DNA of 50,548 nt from an uncultured Christensenella sp. (GCA_905203015.1 CAJKUC010000013.1:1-50548); one strand, 5' to 3'; positions 8,511-18,602 are shown, counted from the stretch's first letter. The notes: generated by a model from the letters alone, not told the origin. Program-made: numbers and translations.

Positions 8511-10547
8511 TTATTTGAAAATGATATTTTCGGCGTCGAATAATTGATTTTCGGCCCAATACATTCCGCCCGCGCTCATCACATCCAGAATAAACCGCTT
8601 TGCTTCGATATTCATCTGCACCTGATCCGTTTCGTATTCCATATAGTTGTACAGATACATATAGCGAGGCTGAAATTTCACCACTTCGATCCGCCGAACA
8701 TATTCGGCTTTTTCGCTGTCCGTAAGGTCGCTTGCGTTCACGGCATCCTCTGCGCGGTTCAGAAGCGCGATTGCCGATTTCAGCGTGCCTTTTCCGCAAT
8801 ACGCAAGCCCTACCGATTGCCTGTAATCTTTCTTCGCCAATGCTTCGTAACAGGAGGAAGTCATCAGACGAACGTATTCGTCGGCATATTCCCGTGCTTC
8901 TTCCCCGAGATAATACCGATGAAATTCGGAAATCAGTTCGTAAATATCGTAATCGGGATTCCACAATATTTTGGAAGCCACGTAGCCTTCCAGAATCGTC
9001 TGATAATCCGTGCGTTCCTGATAATTCGATTGCAGCATCACATACCGCACGCCCATCTTTTTCATCGCGGTAAGTTTGCCGTTCCACACGGGAAACGTGG
9101 GATACCACCAATAATGGCGCGGATTATGCGTGGTGTATTCCCACACCATGAATTTATCCGTAACCGCCGCCCATTTTTCCATATAATCCGATCCGTAAGG
9201 ATTATCGTCCTGCGCTTTGTCGCCGTAAGAAGCAAAGCGATTCATGTTGATCGGCGCAAGGCGGATCACCACGTTGTCTTCCGGTACACACGTGGAGTCG
9301 ATCACGCGAAAATTTCCGTCGCTCGTCTTTTCGGCGGGCGCGTAAGACGACCATTGATAGGCAAACATCACCACGTTCAGATCACGTTCGATCCCCTCTT
9401 CCCGCGCAAATTGTTGCACTCCGCGGGAAAGAGCGTTGATGAAGCGGATCATCATGCCCGCGTCGGTGTATTTTTTGGAATCGGCGATACAGCGCTTGCA
9501 CAGACAAGGACGGGAAAAATAGTCGTTCTGCCCGAACATGTAATAATTGTCCCCGTCTTTATCGTTTTTCACCACTTCCGTCATGCCTTCGATCGCCATG
9601 CCGATCGCGGTTTTGCGCTTCGTGCCGTCTTCGTTCACGGTTTCCGTTTCAAAAGAACCGTCGTCGTTGATGCCGTCGGTATAGCAAAGATCGGCGACAT
9701 ATTGCGTACCGTTGCCGAGATTCGTCTCTTTTACGACGTTTTCTCCGTCGTTGGCGAAGGCTTTCGTATACACGGGATCGATATTGCCGTTCTTCACGTA
9801 TTTTTCCACTTTCACCCATTGCAACGAATTATGCGTATCGTAGCCCTGCCACCATTTCAGATTTCCGCCCGCTCCGTCGGATAAATGCAGATATTCCGAA
9901 GTAAAGCGGCGCGCCGTGGAAAATTCCGTACTGTCGTTGAAAAACGCCGCAGGATCGAGATATACGCGGTACTCGAACGCGGGAATTTCCGTTCTGTCCG
10001 ATTTGTAAACGGCTGCGTTTTCGCTTTCCGGCACATACGTCGTATCGGAAGTGAGCCATTTCACGCCCAGTTGGTATTCGAGAAAATCGTACACGCCGTA
10101 CAACGTACCGCGATCTTCTCCGCCGCAGATAAACACGGCGGTATTTTTATTTTTTACGATAAATCCGTCGCTGCCGAGTTCGCGCCGATCAGCCGTAATA
10201 TCCGCCGAATCCATAAATTCCGTTCTGCCGACGGAGATCGCGTTTCCTCCCGAATATACGCCGTCGGCACGGTAGGAAATTTCCTTTCCCGTTACTTCCG
10301 ACATATATTTGATCAACTGTTCCGCCGCATATTTTTCCGTTTCCGTAGCCGTGGCGGAAACCACCACGGAATAATCTTTCGCTTCTCCGATCTTTGAAGA
10401 AAAATCGATTCCCTGCGTTCTGGAAACCGCAGCGCTTACGTCTTCGTTGTTATTTTTCGGATCGTCGTCTTTTTTGCACGAGGCGAAAACAGAAAAGATT
10501 GCCGTTACAGACAGGATCAACGCCGTAATTTTTGAAAATTTCCGCAT
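8511..10547 (-). CDS. DUF4838 lipoprotein, putative extracellular glycosidase
   Basis: 678 residues with a lipoprotein signal peptide and lipobox VFASC (Cys24), followed by a short charged linker and a DUF4838-type protein. The alpha-glucuronidase-like N-terminal domain (about 55-180) contains EKYAAEQLIKYMSEVTGKEI and GTLYGVYDFLEYQLGVKW. The central part has the cysteine cluster FSRPCLCKRCIADSKKY and the tryptophan-rich stretch HNPRHYWWYPTFPVWNGK. It shares domain order with the cytoplasmic homologue at 1528-3468, so the locus carries one outside and one inside version. The reaction is unknown. The ATG directly abuts the upstream stop (TAAATG) and has a GGAGG site 8 nt upstream inside the previous gene. 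Confidence 0.82.
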   Translation of the reverse strand: MRKFSKITALILSVTAIFSVFASCKKDDDPKNNNEDVSAAVSRTQGIDFSSKIGEAKDYSVVVSATATETEKYAAEQLIKYMSEVTGKEISYRADGVYSGGNAISVGRTEFMDSADITADRRELGSDGFIVKNKNTAVFICGGEDRGTLYGVYDFLEYQLGVKWLTSDTTYVPESENAAVYKSDRTEIPAFEYRVYLDPAAFFNDSTEFSTARRFTSEYLHLSDGAGGNLKWWQGYDTHNSLQWVKVEKYVKNGNIDPVYTKAFANDGENVVKETNLGNGTQYVADLCYTDGINDDGSFETETVNEDGTKRKTAIGMAIEGMTEVVKNDKDGDNYYMFGQNDYFSRPCLCKRCIADSKKYTDAGMMIRFINALSRGVQQFAREEGIERDLNVVMFAYQWSSYAPAEKTSDGNFRVIDSTCVPEDNVVIRLAPINMNRFASYGDKAQDDNPYGSDYMEKWAAVTDKFMVWEYTTHNPRHYWWYPTFPVWNGKLTAMKKMGVRYVMLQSNYQERTDYQTILEGYVASKILWNPDYDIYELISEFHRYYLGEEAREYADEYVRLMTSSCYEALAKKDYRQSVGLAYCGKGTLKSAIALLNRAEDAVNASDLTDSEKAEYVRRIEVVKFQPRYMYLYNYMEYETDQVQMNIEAKRFILDVMSAGGMYWAENQLFDAENIIFK

Positions 10548-13500
10548 TTATTTTTCCTCCGCGTTTACAAGATACGTTATCGTGGAAACGTTGCCGTATT
10601 CGTCTTCGGCAAGATATACGATACGATGCGCGCCGCTTCTTACAAAACGGTATCCGCCGCCCGCATACGTCGTTTTCCCTTCCCCGATAATATCGATCGT
10701 TCCGTCGGGCCGGAAAACGTACACCCTGATCGTCACGCCGCTTTCATCCGACGCGCTCGCGGAAGGAAGAGCGATCGTCTCGCCGCATTTCGCCGCCTCC
10801 GCAATCTTTCCCGAAACGCTTATTTCGGGCGCCGAATCGTCCTCCACGGCAAAACGGCAGGTGAGCGTGGTAGCGGCGCCGTTGCCGTCTCTCGCCACGA
10901 TTTTCAGCGCGTACACGCCTATATCGGAAAGCATATATTTCGGCGCTTTCATCGGCTCGCAGTTTTCGTACGCTTTCGTGCCGTCGGGCTTTGTCAATGT
11001 CACGGAAACGGAAGACGAAGCGTTCAGCACGTCATACGCGGCGAGCGAAGATACGTCGAGCGTATATCCTTTTTCCACGTTCGCGTTGCCGAGACGGAAA
11101 TCTTTCGAGTAAAGCATCGGCCCCATCACGTCGCCGTACGCAAATCCCGAAGAATAAAACAACTGATTGCCGATTCTCGTAAGAACGAATTCCGCAGACG
11201 AGCCCGAAATTTCCTCCACCGCGATATCGGCGTACACGCCGCCGTCGAAGCCGGCAAACGACACGCCGCGCAAATCTTTTTTCACATACGATTGAATCGC
11301 CGTGCCGTTCAGCGCGGCTTTATACCAATCGTCGTATACGATCGAGAACGCATAATAGTCTTTGCCCGCATACGCCGCGCTTGCCGTGGACGAAAACGTC
11401 TGCCTACGTTTCGTAACGGACACGGACGTTTCCTCTCCGTTGATCAGAAGTTTCGGCGAAACCGCCCTGATATCCGTGATCGTAAACGAAAGACTTGTGC
11501 CGTTTTTATCCGTCAGCGTAAGCGTAACGGCATTGAAATTCGATTTTTCTTCCAATACGAAGAAATCGAAATTAAGCCCGTTCGGAGAAATTCTGTACGG
11601 CAACGCCACGGCGGCGTTTGAAACGTCGAGCGTAAGTGCCGTGCCCTCGTCGGTCGTTACCGCTTCGCCGTCGAAAATCAGCGCGTCTTTCCCGCTTTTG
11701 ATTTCTGTGTTTTTCAGAATAAGCGTAAACGTTTTGCTTCCGAGTTCCGTACGATATTCCGCGATCGCCTGCTTTTTATCTCCGGGCAGCGTGACCTTTT
11801 CCGCCGAAACTTTCACTCCGTCGAGCCATATTTCGTACGGCATGATTTCGCCCGTTTTATAATACGTAACCGTGGCTTTCGGGAAGGTAAATTCCGTTCC
11901 CGCAACCGCCGTACGGGGGAAATTCACGTCGAACAGCAATACGTCGGTATCCGCTTCGATCACAAAAAACTTTTCCGCCGTAAAACCGAGTTCGTCCGTC
12001 GCCGTAATTTTTATTTCGATTTTCTCTTCCGTCGTTATAATTCTATCGCCTGTATTATACGTCGTTCCGTTCACGGATATTGTATAGCCGATTTTTCCGT
12101 GCCCGCCGGTAACGGACGGCTCTTCCACCGTATACACGCCGCCGATTTCGGGCTGTTCTGAATCGTCGTACGCAATTTCAATCGGAATCTGCGTTTCCTC
12201 GCACGAAAATGCGATTTCGCGGCTTACCTTTTTACCGAAGGCGTTTGTTCCTTCGCAGATCAATCTGTATTCGCCCGCTTTTTCGGGAACGAAGGAATTG
12301 CCCGTAATCCGCGTTCTTTCTCCATTCGTTTCCGCATAATACGAAACGTCGGATATATATTTTCCGTTATATCGGGGAAGCGGATATTCTTTCCCCTTCA
12401 CGGCCGGAATACTGCCGTCGAACAAGCCGAAAAGAATCGACGAAGCGTCTTCGTAATCTTCCTCGGCGACATTCGTCTCTCTTCCGCCGATCGAATCCAG
12501 CACGATATCGCCTTTTCCCGATACCGCTTTCAGCGAAAGATACACTTCTCCCGTGGTGAATCCGCCGAATTGCACGGGAAGCGAGGAAGAAGAAAGTTCC
12601 GCGATCTTCCACCATTTCACGCCCGATTCGTTGCCTTCCGGTCTGCCGATACGGCTGAAATTTCCGTAACTGTAAATTGCGTTCGTTTTCACGTCGAACG
12701 AAAAATTCATCGCATACAACGTTTTTGCCGCTTCGTAATTTTTATCGGGATTCGTATTCGCAGGCGACTGCCACAGCGTATCGAAGTGCGTATCCCACGC
12801 CACCGCGTCCGTTTTCAGAGGATAATAATTATTGAACGCCGTAGAAACGCTGCCGAACGAAGCCCTGACAAGAGTATTATCGTACGACATATTCGTTTCC
12901 GTGGTGTCGCCGTTTTTGGCAAATCGTACCGTTACGGAGTTTTTTGCGTCGTATACGTCGGTGAGCGTCACTTCCACGCAGGAAAGAGTGCCGCCGTGAG
13001 AATTATTCGTCGTGAACGAAATCACGGGCTTATTTTTGCCCAGCCGTTTCAGATCGATCACGCCGTTATACGAGAAGCCCGCGTCGGAAGACGTCATGTC
13101 GAAAAGAATCCCCTCTTCGGAAACGCCGGCTCCTTTCACGTTGGAATGATTGGTAAAACGCGTGCCGCCCGTCAGCCCGGATTTATCCGCAACAAACGAA
13201 GCCAGCCCCGTTTCCGCCGTAATCTCTATCTGCTTTTTCACCGTTTCGCCCTGTATTTCGGCAGATAATTCAACGACGTATTTTCCCGCTTCGCCGAAAA
13301 CATACGAGCCGTTCGGGCGTTCCGTTTTTCCCGAAGGCGTGGTAAGCGAAACGCTTACGGCGTATTTTTCCCCTCGATAATATCCGTAACTTTCGGAAAA
13401 AACGATCTTCTCGCCAATATTATAGCGCTTGGCAAGATCCGTTAAAACAATCTTTTTATCTTCTACGGATAATACGTGAGAATCGTAGCGCGTGACGCCG

Positions 13501-14057
13501 AATACGTCGGTATAAGTATAGGAAATCTGCCAGATTCCGCCGATCGCGGGCGTATATGTAAACGCTTCGCCCGCGTTTTTCACGGTGTATACGTCCTCTC
13601 CGTTCAGGCTGAACACCGCGCCCGTCGTATATTCGCCAACTTCGGGCGCGCCGTCGGTGCGCACGATTCCGCTCTTCACGCCGCATGCGGGAAATTCCGC
13701 AGCCTCCCCCGCCACGCCGCCGTCGGGGACGTCTCCGAACAGGGAAATTGCATCCTTCGGCGCGCTTTCGTACACTTTAAGATCCACGATTTTCTTTTTG
13801 TATTCAAATGTATAACTTCCCTGCGCCCAATCGAGCGTCACGCTCTTTTCCGAAGCGGGAATCGCCGTTCCGTCCGGTTTCTTCGCGGAAACCAGCCCCG
13901 CTTCGATTTCATAAACGTCGCCGAGAAGCGCGTATTCGTAGCGTACGGTTTTATCCGCGACGGTTACGTCCGCGTTTCCCGAAAACGCAATCATTCCGGC
14001 GCCCGCGCTTATCAAACAGGCCGCAAAAGATAATGCTATCGCTGTTTTTTTCTTCAT
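10548..14057 (-). CDS. Large secreted protein with bacterial Ig-like domains
   Basis: 1169 residues with an N-terminal signal sequence (MKKKTAIALSFAACLISAG) and no lipobox. The rest is beta-rich: several segments read like bacterial Ig or PKD folds, for example NSFVPEKAGEYRLICEGTNA, and a C-terminal domain with DDSAPEISVSG through AEDEYGNVSTITYLV that resembles DUF5011-type Ig-like domains. Two stretches (about 285-530 and 800-960) look like jelly-roll carbohydrate-binding modules. No enzyme motif, sorting signal or S-layer homology domain was found. It starts 10 nt after the preceding lipoprotein gene with a GAGGG site. A role as an extracellular scaffold or glycan binder is inferred from its place in the sugar operon only. 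Confidence 0.7.
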   Translation of the reverse strand: MKKKTAIALSFAACLISAGAGMIAFSGNADVTVADKTVRYEYALLGDVYEIEAGLVSAKKPDGTAIPASEKSVTLDWAQGSYTFEYKKKIVDLKVYESAPKDAISLFGDVPDGGVAGEAAEFPACGVKSGIVRTDGAPEVGEYTTGAVFSLNGEDVYTVKNAGEAFTYTPAIGGIWQISYTYTDVFGVTRYDSHVLSVEDKKIVLTDLAKRYNIGEKIVFSESYGYYRGEKYAVSVSLTTPSGKTERPNGSYVFGEAGKYVVELSAEIQGETVKKQIEITAETGLASFVADKSGLTGGTRFTNHSNVKGAGVSEEGILFDMTSSDAGFSYNGVIDLKRLGKNKPVISFTTNNSHGGTLSCVEVTLTDVYDAKNSVTVRFAKNGDTTETNMSYDNTLVRASFGSVSTAFNNYYPLKTDAVAWDTHFDTLWQSPANTNPDKNYEAAKTLYAMNFSFDVKTNAIYSYGNFSRIGRPEGNESGVKWWKIAELSSSSLPVQFGGFTTGEVYLSLKAVSGKGDIVLDSIGGRETNVAEEDYEDASSILFGLFDGSIPAVKGKEYPLPRYNGKYISDVSYYAETNGERTRITGNSFVPEKAGEYRLICEGTNAFGKKVSREIAFSCEETQIPIEIAYDDSEQPEIGGVYTVEEPSVTGGHGKIGYTISVNGTTYNTGDRIITTEEKIEIKITATDELGFTAEKFFVIEADTDVLLFDVNFPRTAVAGTEFTFPKATVTYYKTGEIMPYEIWLDGVKVSAEKVTLPGDKKQAIAEYRTELGSKTFTLILKNTEIKSGKDALIFDGEAVTTDEGTALTLDVSNAAVALPYRISPNGLNFDFFVLEEKSNFNAVTLTLTDKNGTSLSFTITDIRAVSPKLLINGEETSVSVTKRRQTFSSTASAAYAGKDYYAFSIVYDDWYKAALNGTAIQSYVKKDLRGVSFAGFDGGVYADIAVEEISGSSAEFVLTRIGNQLFYSSGFAYGDVMGPMLYSKDFRLGNANVEKGYTLDVSSLAAYDVLNASSSVSVTLTKPDGTKAYENCEPMKAPKYMLSDIGVYALKIVARDGNGAATTLTCRFAVEDDSAPEISVSGKIAEAAKCGETIALPSASASDESGVTIRVYVFRPDGTIDIIGEGKTTYAGGGYRFVRSGAHRIVYLAEDEYGNVSTITYLVNAEEK

Positions 14058-14067
14058 CTTTTTTCCC

Positions 14068-15168
14068 TCACTCGAAACTTACCCCGATCGTTGCTTTTAC
14101 TTTCGCTTTGTTTGCGAAATCCAGTTGCAGAGGATTTTTCGAGGCCGCCGAAAAATAGGAATCGCGCAGAAAACCCGTGGTGTAATAATTAAATTTTCCG
14201 TTCACGATCTTCATGCCGGAAATACGGGGAGACGCTTCCGCCGAAGAATCTTCGTCGTATTCCACCGCGCCGGAAAATGCCCAGACGTAGCCTTTCCAAC
14301 TGTTGGAAAGCCACAGCGAACCCGTTCCCGCTTCGCCGCCGTCAACGATTTTATCGCACAGCACTTCCACGCGTACTTTCGTTTTTCCCGCCGACATCGC
14401 AATTTGCAATACGGAATTATCGATCGTATAACTGAACATATCGTTGTTTGCGGACGTATCGATTTCATACGCGCCGCCGTCTGATCGCAGATAATCGCCG
14501 TTTTGCTTATCCAGCCACAATTCGTTTTCTTTCGCTTTCAGCCAATCGTCGAACGTACCCACAGCGAACGTCTGAAAGTATTCGTAAGAAACGCCGTCTT
14601 TTTCGATCGTTGCCGTCCAGCGGTATTCCCCTTCCGTAAGCGCGGCGGCGACATATCCGTTTTCGGTTTCGGAAAATTCCGCCGCTTCTCCGTTTTTCGT
14701 AAGCGCATACGCGGCGGTATAATCCGCCTGATACGAATCCTGATCTTTCACCATTTTCGGCAGATCCACGTCGGAGCGAAACAACAGCGTTTCGGGAATT
14801 TCCGACGAAAATACGTATGCGGGCTTTTCGTTATCCGTGATAACGAGATGTATCGTACCCGTCGTTCTTTCGGTTTTATACATAAACGTATATTCGCCCG
14901 CGCCCAGCGATTTTATATAAGATTTTGAAAATTTGCTGTTTAAAAGCCACTCGCCGCTATCGAGTTTTCTGCCGTTTTTATCGAATACTTCCGATTTTAC
15001 GTCCGCAGGCACCTCCGCCCTGTTTTCGGGCGCGCGAAGATCCACGGTGATTGCGGGAATCGTGATTTCCGTAATTTTTCCGTCGTCGTTTTTCCCGCAG
15101 CCGCAAATCAACGTGCCGAAAGAAACCGACGCCGCGCAAAGCCATACAAGCACATTTTTCTTTTTCAC
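14068..15168 (-). CDS. Lipoprotein of unknown function, GTG start
   Basis: 366 residues starting at GTG 15168, which overlaps the permease stop by 4 bp (GTGA) and has a GGGAGG site 9 nt upstream. A longer frame to 15558 exists but runs antisense-like through the permease gene and is rejected. The signal peptide ends in TLICGC, making Cys24 the likely lipidated residue, although Cys22 is possible. The mature part starts with Ig-like segments (LGAGEYTFMYKTERTTGTIH and EGEYRWTATIEKDGVSYEYF), followed by a beta-rich region of about 180 residues. I recognise no catalytic residues. Because it is translationally coupled to the ABC permeases, an accessory glycan-binding role is plausible but unproven. 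Confidence 0.7.
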   Translation of the reverse strand: MKKKNVLVWLCAASVSFGTLICGCGKNDDGKITEITIPAITVDLRAPENRAEVPADVKSEVFDKNGRKLDSGEWLLNSKFSKSYIKSLGAGEYTFMYKTERTTGTIHLVITDNEKPAYVFSSEIPETLLFRSDVDLPKMVKDQDSYQADYTAAYALTKNGEAAEFSETENGYVAAALTEGEYRWTATIEKDGVSYEYFQTFAVGTFDDWLKAKENELWLDKQNGDYLRSDGGAYEIDTSANNDMFSYTIDNSVLQIAMSAGKTKVRVEVLCDKIVDGGEAGTGSLWLSNSWKGYVWAFSGAVEYDEDSSAEASPRISGMKIVNGKFNYYTTGFLRDSYFSAASKNPLQLDFANKAKVKATIGVSFE

Positions 15169-16064
15169 CCTTTTAATCCTCCCACCACGAATTTGCTCGT
15201 AATGATTTTCTGCGTACCGCAATATAAAATCACGGTGGGCAGCATCACTACGGTGAAGCCCGCCATCAGTTCCGGCAGCGACACGCGATACGAATTTGCG
15301 CGCTGATAGAATAAATACATCCCGTAGGAAATATTCGGCGTGCTCGGCAACCACATAAGATACGTACTGTAATCGTTCCATGCGCCCATAAACGAAAGCA
15401 CGAAAAGTACCACCGCCTGCGGCAACACCATTCTGATGTAAATTCCGAAAAGCACGGTGTAATCGTTCGCGCCGTCGATATACGCCGCTTCGGCGTAATC
15501 CCACGGAATCACTTTGAACGCGCCGTACATCAGAAGGAAATTCGTACCGTAAAAACAACCCGAAGGCGACGTGAGAATATTCAGGAACAGATTATCGTAC
15601 ACGCCGAGCGCCTTATTCACCTGCATCGCCGAAGGAAGGCTGCCTACGATCGGCAGAATCATCAGCACGATACCGAGATCGAAGAAAAATTTCTTGCCGA
15701 AGAAATCGTATTTCGCTTCCACGTAGGCAAACAGCGTTGTGAAAAGAATCGCAAGAAACGGTTTGCATACGGAAGTGAGAATACTTACGGCGAACATTCC
15801 CGCCACACTGACTTCCATCTTTTCGTTGAAAATCACGAAAATCTCTTTAAAATTCCCCCAGGTGATGCTTTCGGGCAGACCGAACGGATTATAAATACAT
15901 TCGAGATTATCCGCTTTGAGCGAAGTATTCAGCATGTACAGCGGCAATACCAGCATCGAAGCGGCATACACGATCAGCACCACCCAGAACAGACGATAGA
16001 AAACAGCCGAAATAATATCGCCGGCGGAATGAGTATGAATTTTGTTTTTCGTCGTTTGTTCCAT
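15165..16064 (-). CDS. Carbohydrate ABC transporter permease, MalG/UgpE type
   Basis: A 299-residue inner-membrane permease of the CUT1 sugar family with about six hydrophobic segments. The cytoplasmic coupling (EAA) loop reads DYAEAAYIDGANDYTVLFGI, which contacts the ATPase. I choose ATG 16064 because GGAG lies 8 nt upstream; the upstream GTG at 16073 overlaps the previous stop but has its GGAG touching it, too close to serve. It pairs with the permease at 16070-16990 and the binding lipoprotein at 17011-18591. No ATPase gene is in the operon, as is common for CUT1 systems that share an MsmK-type ATPase encoded elsewhere. Confidence 0.92.
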   Translation of the reverse strand: MEQTTKNKIHTHSAGDIISAVFYRLFWVVLIVYAASMLVLPLYMLNTSLKADNLECIYNPFGLPESITWGNFKEIFVIFNEKMEVSVAGMFAVSILTSVCKPFLAILFTTLFAYVEAKYDFFGKKFFFDLGIVLMILPIVGSLPSAMQVNKALGVYDNLFLNILTSPSGCFYGTNFLLMYGAFKVIPWDYAEAAYIDGANDYTVLFGIYIRMVLPQAVVLFVLSFMGAWNDYSTYLMWLPSTPNISYGMYLFYQRANSYRVSLPELMAGFTVVMLPTVILYCGTQKIITSKFVVGGLKG

Positions 16065-16069
16065 ATTTT

Positions 16070-16990
16070 TCACTCCGTAGCCGGTCCGAATTTTTCCAGC
16101 GCCTGTTTTAAAAGCAACGTTAAAGGCGCAACGATGATCGTAAGTATAATGCCGCCCGCGGCATATTTCGGATAGGAAAATTCCGTACTGTCCACAAGGA
16201 TCATCTTCGTGAAATAGTAGCCCATATTTGAAACGTAATCGGGCGCGTCGGTGTAGTAAAATTCAAGGAGCGGCCCGCTTGTAGAGAATATCGCCGCAAA
16301 TCCCGTAATCAGGAATGTGGTGAGCGTAGGATAAATCAGCGGCAGAATGATATACCAAAGTTCCTGAAACATATTGGATATGCCGTCGATTTTCGCGCTT
16401 TCCAGCACTTCCGGATTGATTCCCCGCATCGCCGTGGGATACACGATGAGGCTGGTGGAAAACGACAGCCATATCATGTAAAAGAGCGTCGTGCCGAACG
16501 CATATTTTTCATCGTATAATAAATTCAGCCATTTTCCGCCGTTGATGCCCGTTTTTTCCATAATATACGTAAGCGGGCCGTTCGAGCCGATGAAATTCAC
16601 GAAGATAAGCGAAATGACAAGCCCCGACATAATCGTAGGTATCATAACGAGAAAACTCACCGTTTTATGCAACAGACACTTTCTGAAAAGCAGATACGAG
16701 AAAAATACGTACAGCGGCATACACACGACGAGATTGATGAAATACATTTTAATCGAGTTGATAAAACTGTACGAAAGCAGATTGCCCTTACCGAACATTT
16801 CGGAAAGAAATGCTTTGAAATTACTAAGTCCCGCGAAACTTTTCCCCGTGCCGTCGATCGTCTGAAAAGCCAGCAGAATCGAATTGAAATTCACTACGAC
16901 GTAGAAAATCACGAACAGTATAAGCGGATAGCCTATCAACGAATAGACGAATAAATTTGTTTTTAATTTATTACGTTTCGATTTTTCCAT
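16070..16990 (-). CDS. Carbohydrate ABC transporter permease, MalF/UgpA/LplB type
   Basis: A 306-residue membrane protein with a Lys-rich N-terminus and about six transmembrane segments. Its EAA loop, PEVLESAKIDGISNMFQELW, fits the first permease of a CUT1 sugar importer. It starts 20 nt after the binding-protein gene with the site GGAGAGTAACGT. With its partner it should form the transmembrane channel for an oligosaccharide delivered by the lipoprotein at 17011-18591. The substrate cannot be read from the sequence; neighbouring mannosidase and fucosidase genes suggest a mannose- and fucose-containing oligosaccharide. Confidence 0.92.
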   Translation of the reverse strand: MEKSKRNKLKTNLFVYSLIGYPLILFVIFYVVVNFNSILLAFQTIDGTGKSFAGLSNFKAFLSEMFGKGNLLSYSFINSIKMYFINLVVCMPLYVFFSYLLFRKCLLHKTVSFLVMIPTIMSGLVISLIFVNFIGSNGPLTYIMEKTGINGGKWLNLLYDEKYAFGTTLFYMIWLSFSTSLIVYPTAMRGINPEVLESAKIDGISNMFQELWYIILPLIYPTLTTFLITGFAAIFSTSGPLLEFYYTDAPDYVSNMGYYFTKMILVDSTEFSYPKYAAGGIILTIIVAPLTLLLKQALEKFGPATE

Positions 16991-17010
16991 ACGTTACTCT
17001 CCGAAAAATT

Positions 17011-18591
17011 TTACGCCGTATAAAAACCGTACGATCTCGCCTGCGCCAGATAGCCCGCCCAACGCGAAGCGTTATTATATTCCACGATCGCGGCGGTGAA
17101 AGACGCGGCGTTCCCCTTATCGCGGAAGCCCGTTACCAGATTATACTGCAGATCGGAACACATCATCAATCCGCTTGCCCCGAGCGACGAATAGGTGTAG
17201 ATCGGCGTAGCGGCCGTATCGATATAGAAAGAATGTACGGCGACGTTTTTCGTATCCTTCGCAAGATCGTAGGCGTTCCGCGTGAATTTCGTCATATCGG
17301 CTCTGTCCGCTTCGGAAACCTCATAGGAATAATTCCAGATCATGCCCGTATCCGCCGTAACTTTCGACATATTCGCGTCGGTTAAAAGATACGCGAGGAA
17401 ATCTTTGATCGCCGCGCTTTTTTCGGCGTCGCTTTGCTTCGTAACGCACATCGAACCGCCCGTCTGCGAGAAAATCCGGCTCTTTTCCCCTTCGGCGGAA
17501 GGCAGAAGCATATATCTGTAATCGCTTTCTCCGTACGCTTTTCCGCCGTAACGAACGTTCGCTTCGATCAGCGATTTCGAGCCGTATTCAAACCAATTGC
17601 CTTCCACGATGAACGCGGGAGTTTTATCCCCCACCTGAATAAATTTCGTATGGCTTGCGTCCACGGAAAGCGCTCTGTCGCTCAGCGTGGCTTCGCTTAC
17701 GTAACGGGTATTGCAAAGATAATCCTGCAAAAATTCCGCCATGTCGTCCACGCCCTTCATCTGCCACGTTTTATAGCCGTCCTCGATCGTTACGACGGCT
17801 TTCGTTCCGTCGATCAATTCGATTTCTTTACCTTGCGAATCGTGCTTATAAAACGTTTTATAGCCTTCTTCGCCGAGCGTACCCGCAAGATACGCATACG
17901 CCACGTTGTTCACGTATTCGGGATGCAACGCGCCCATGTATAAAAACAAATCGTCTACGCCGCTCGCCTTGATTTTTTCGCACATGGCTTTAAATTCCGC
18001 CATCATTGCGGGCTGACCGTCGTCGTACGTGCCCCCGATGCCGTCTTTTCCCACGGAAACGTTACCGTCGGAATCGGTTACGAGCCAGCCGTTTTCTTCA
18101 AACCGATCGTAATCGAAAATGAGTCCGCAAGGGCTGATATTATAAGGCAACAGATAGGTTTTCCCGTTGTAACCCGCCGCTTCGGCCCAATGCTCCGCGT
18201 CGTTCAATTTTTCGCCGATCGTTTTCTTTCCTTCGGGCTTCACGGAAAGTACGTCGGAAAGATCTTCGAGATAATCCCCAGCGAATAATTGCTGCAACGA
18301 GCAATCTTCCGTAATAAATACGTCGTATGCCGAGCCGGATCTGATATCCGCGACGATCGTGCCGCCGAGATTCAGATTTGTTTTAACGTCCACATAATAT
18401 TTTTCATTGGAAGCACTCCATTCTTTTGCCTGCGATTTCAGCCATTCGTCACCGAATTCGCCGATGAAATAAGAAAGACGGATCGCCGTTTTACCTTTAT
18501 TCTCGTCGTTGTTCGGTTTGCACGCCGCGCCGCCCGCAATCACCGAGCACGCCATAGCGGCAAGCATAGCGCTTTTGATAAATCTTTTCAT
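17011..18591 (-). CDS. Sugar ABC transporter substrate-binding lipoprotein
   Basis: 526 residues with a lipoprotein signal and lipobox GGAAC (Cys24), then a family 1 extracellular solute-binding fold. Typical segments are IRLSYFIGEFGDEWLKSQAK near the start, GKTYLLPYNISPCGLIFDYD in the first lobe and SQTGGSMCVTKQSDAEKSAA near the hinge. At about 500 mature residues it is longer than simple monosaccharide binders, which is usual for oligosaccharide binders. The start follows AAGGAGG and lies 11 nt after the GH38 stop. It should capture the glycan outside the membrane and pass it to the two permeases encoded next. Confidence 0.92.
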   Translation of the reverse strand: MKRFIKSAMLAAMACSVIAGGAACKPNNDENKGKTAIRLSYFIGEFGDEWLKSQAKEWSASNEKYYVDVKTNLNLGGTIVADIRSGSAYDVFITEDCSLQQLFAGDYLEDLSDVLSVKPEGKKTIGEKLNDAEHWAEAAGYNGKTYLLPYNISPCGLIFDYDRFEENGWLVTDSDGNVSVGKDGIGGTYDDGQPAMMAEFKAMCEKIKASGVDDLFLYMGALHPEYVNNVAYAYLAGTLGEEGYKTFYKHDSQGKEIELIDGTKAVVTIEDGYKTWQMKGVDDMAEFLQDYLCNTRYVSEATLSDRALSVDASHTKFIQVGDKTPAFIVEGNWFEYGSKSLIEANVRYGGKAYGESDYRYMLLPSAEGEKSRIFSQTGGSMCVTKQSDAEKSAAIKDFLAYLLTDANMSKVTADTGMIWNYSYEVSEADRADMTKFTRNAYDLAKDTKNVAVHSFYIDTAATPIYTYSSLGASGLMMCSDLQYNLVTGFRDKGNAASFTAAIVEYNNASRWAGYLAQARSYGFYTA

Positions 18592-18602
18592 AAGAAGCCT
18601 CC

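Noticed and set aside
15169..15558. N-terminal extension of the lipoprotein at 14068-15168
   Set aside because: The extension overlaps the permease gene, has no homology or binding site, and would bury the signal peptide. The GTG at 15168 has a GGGAGG site and a stop-start overlap.
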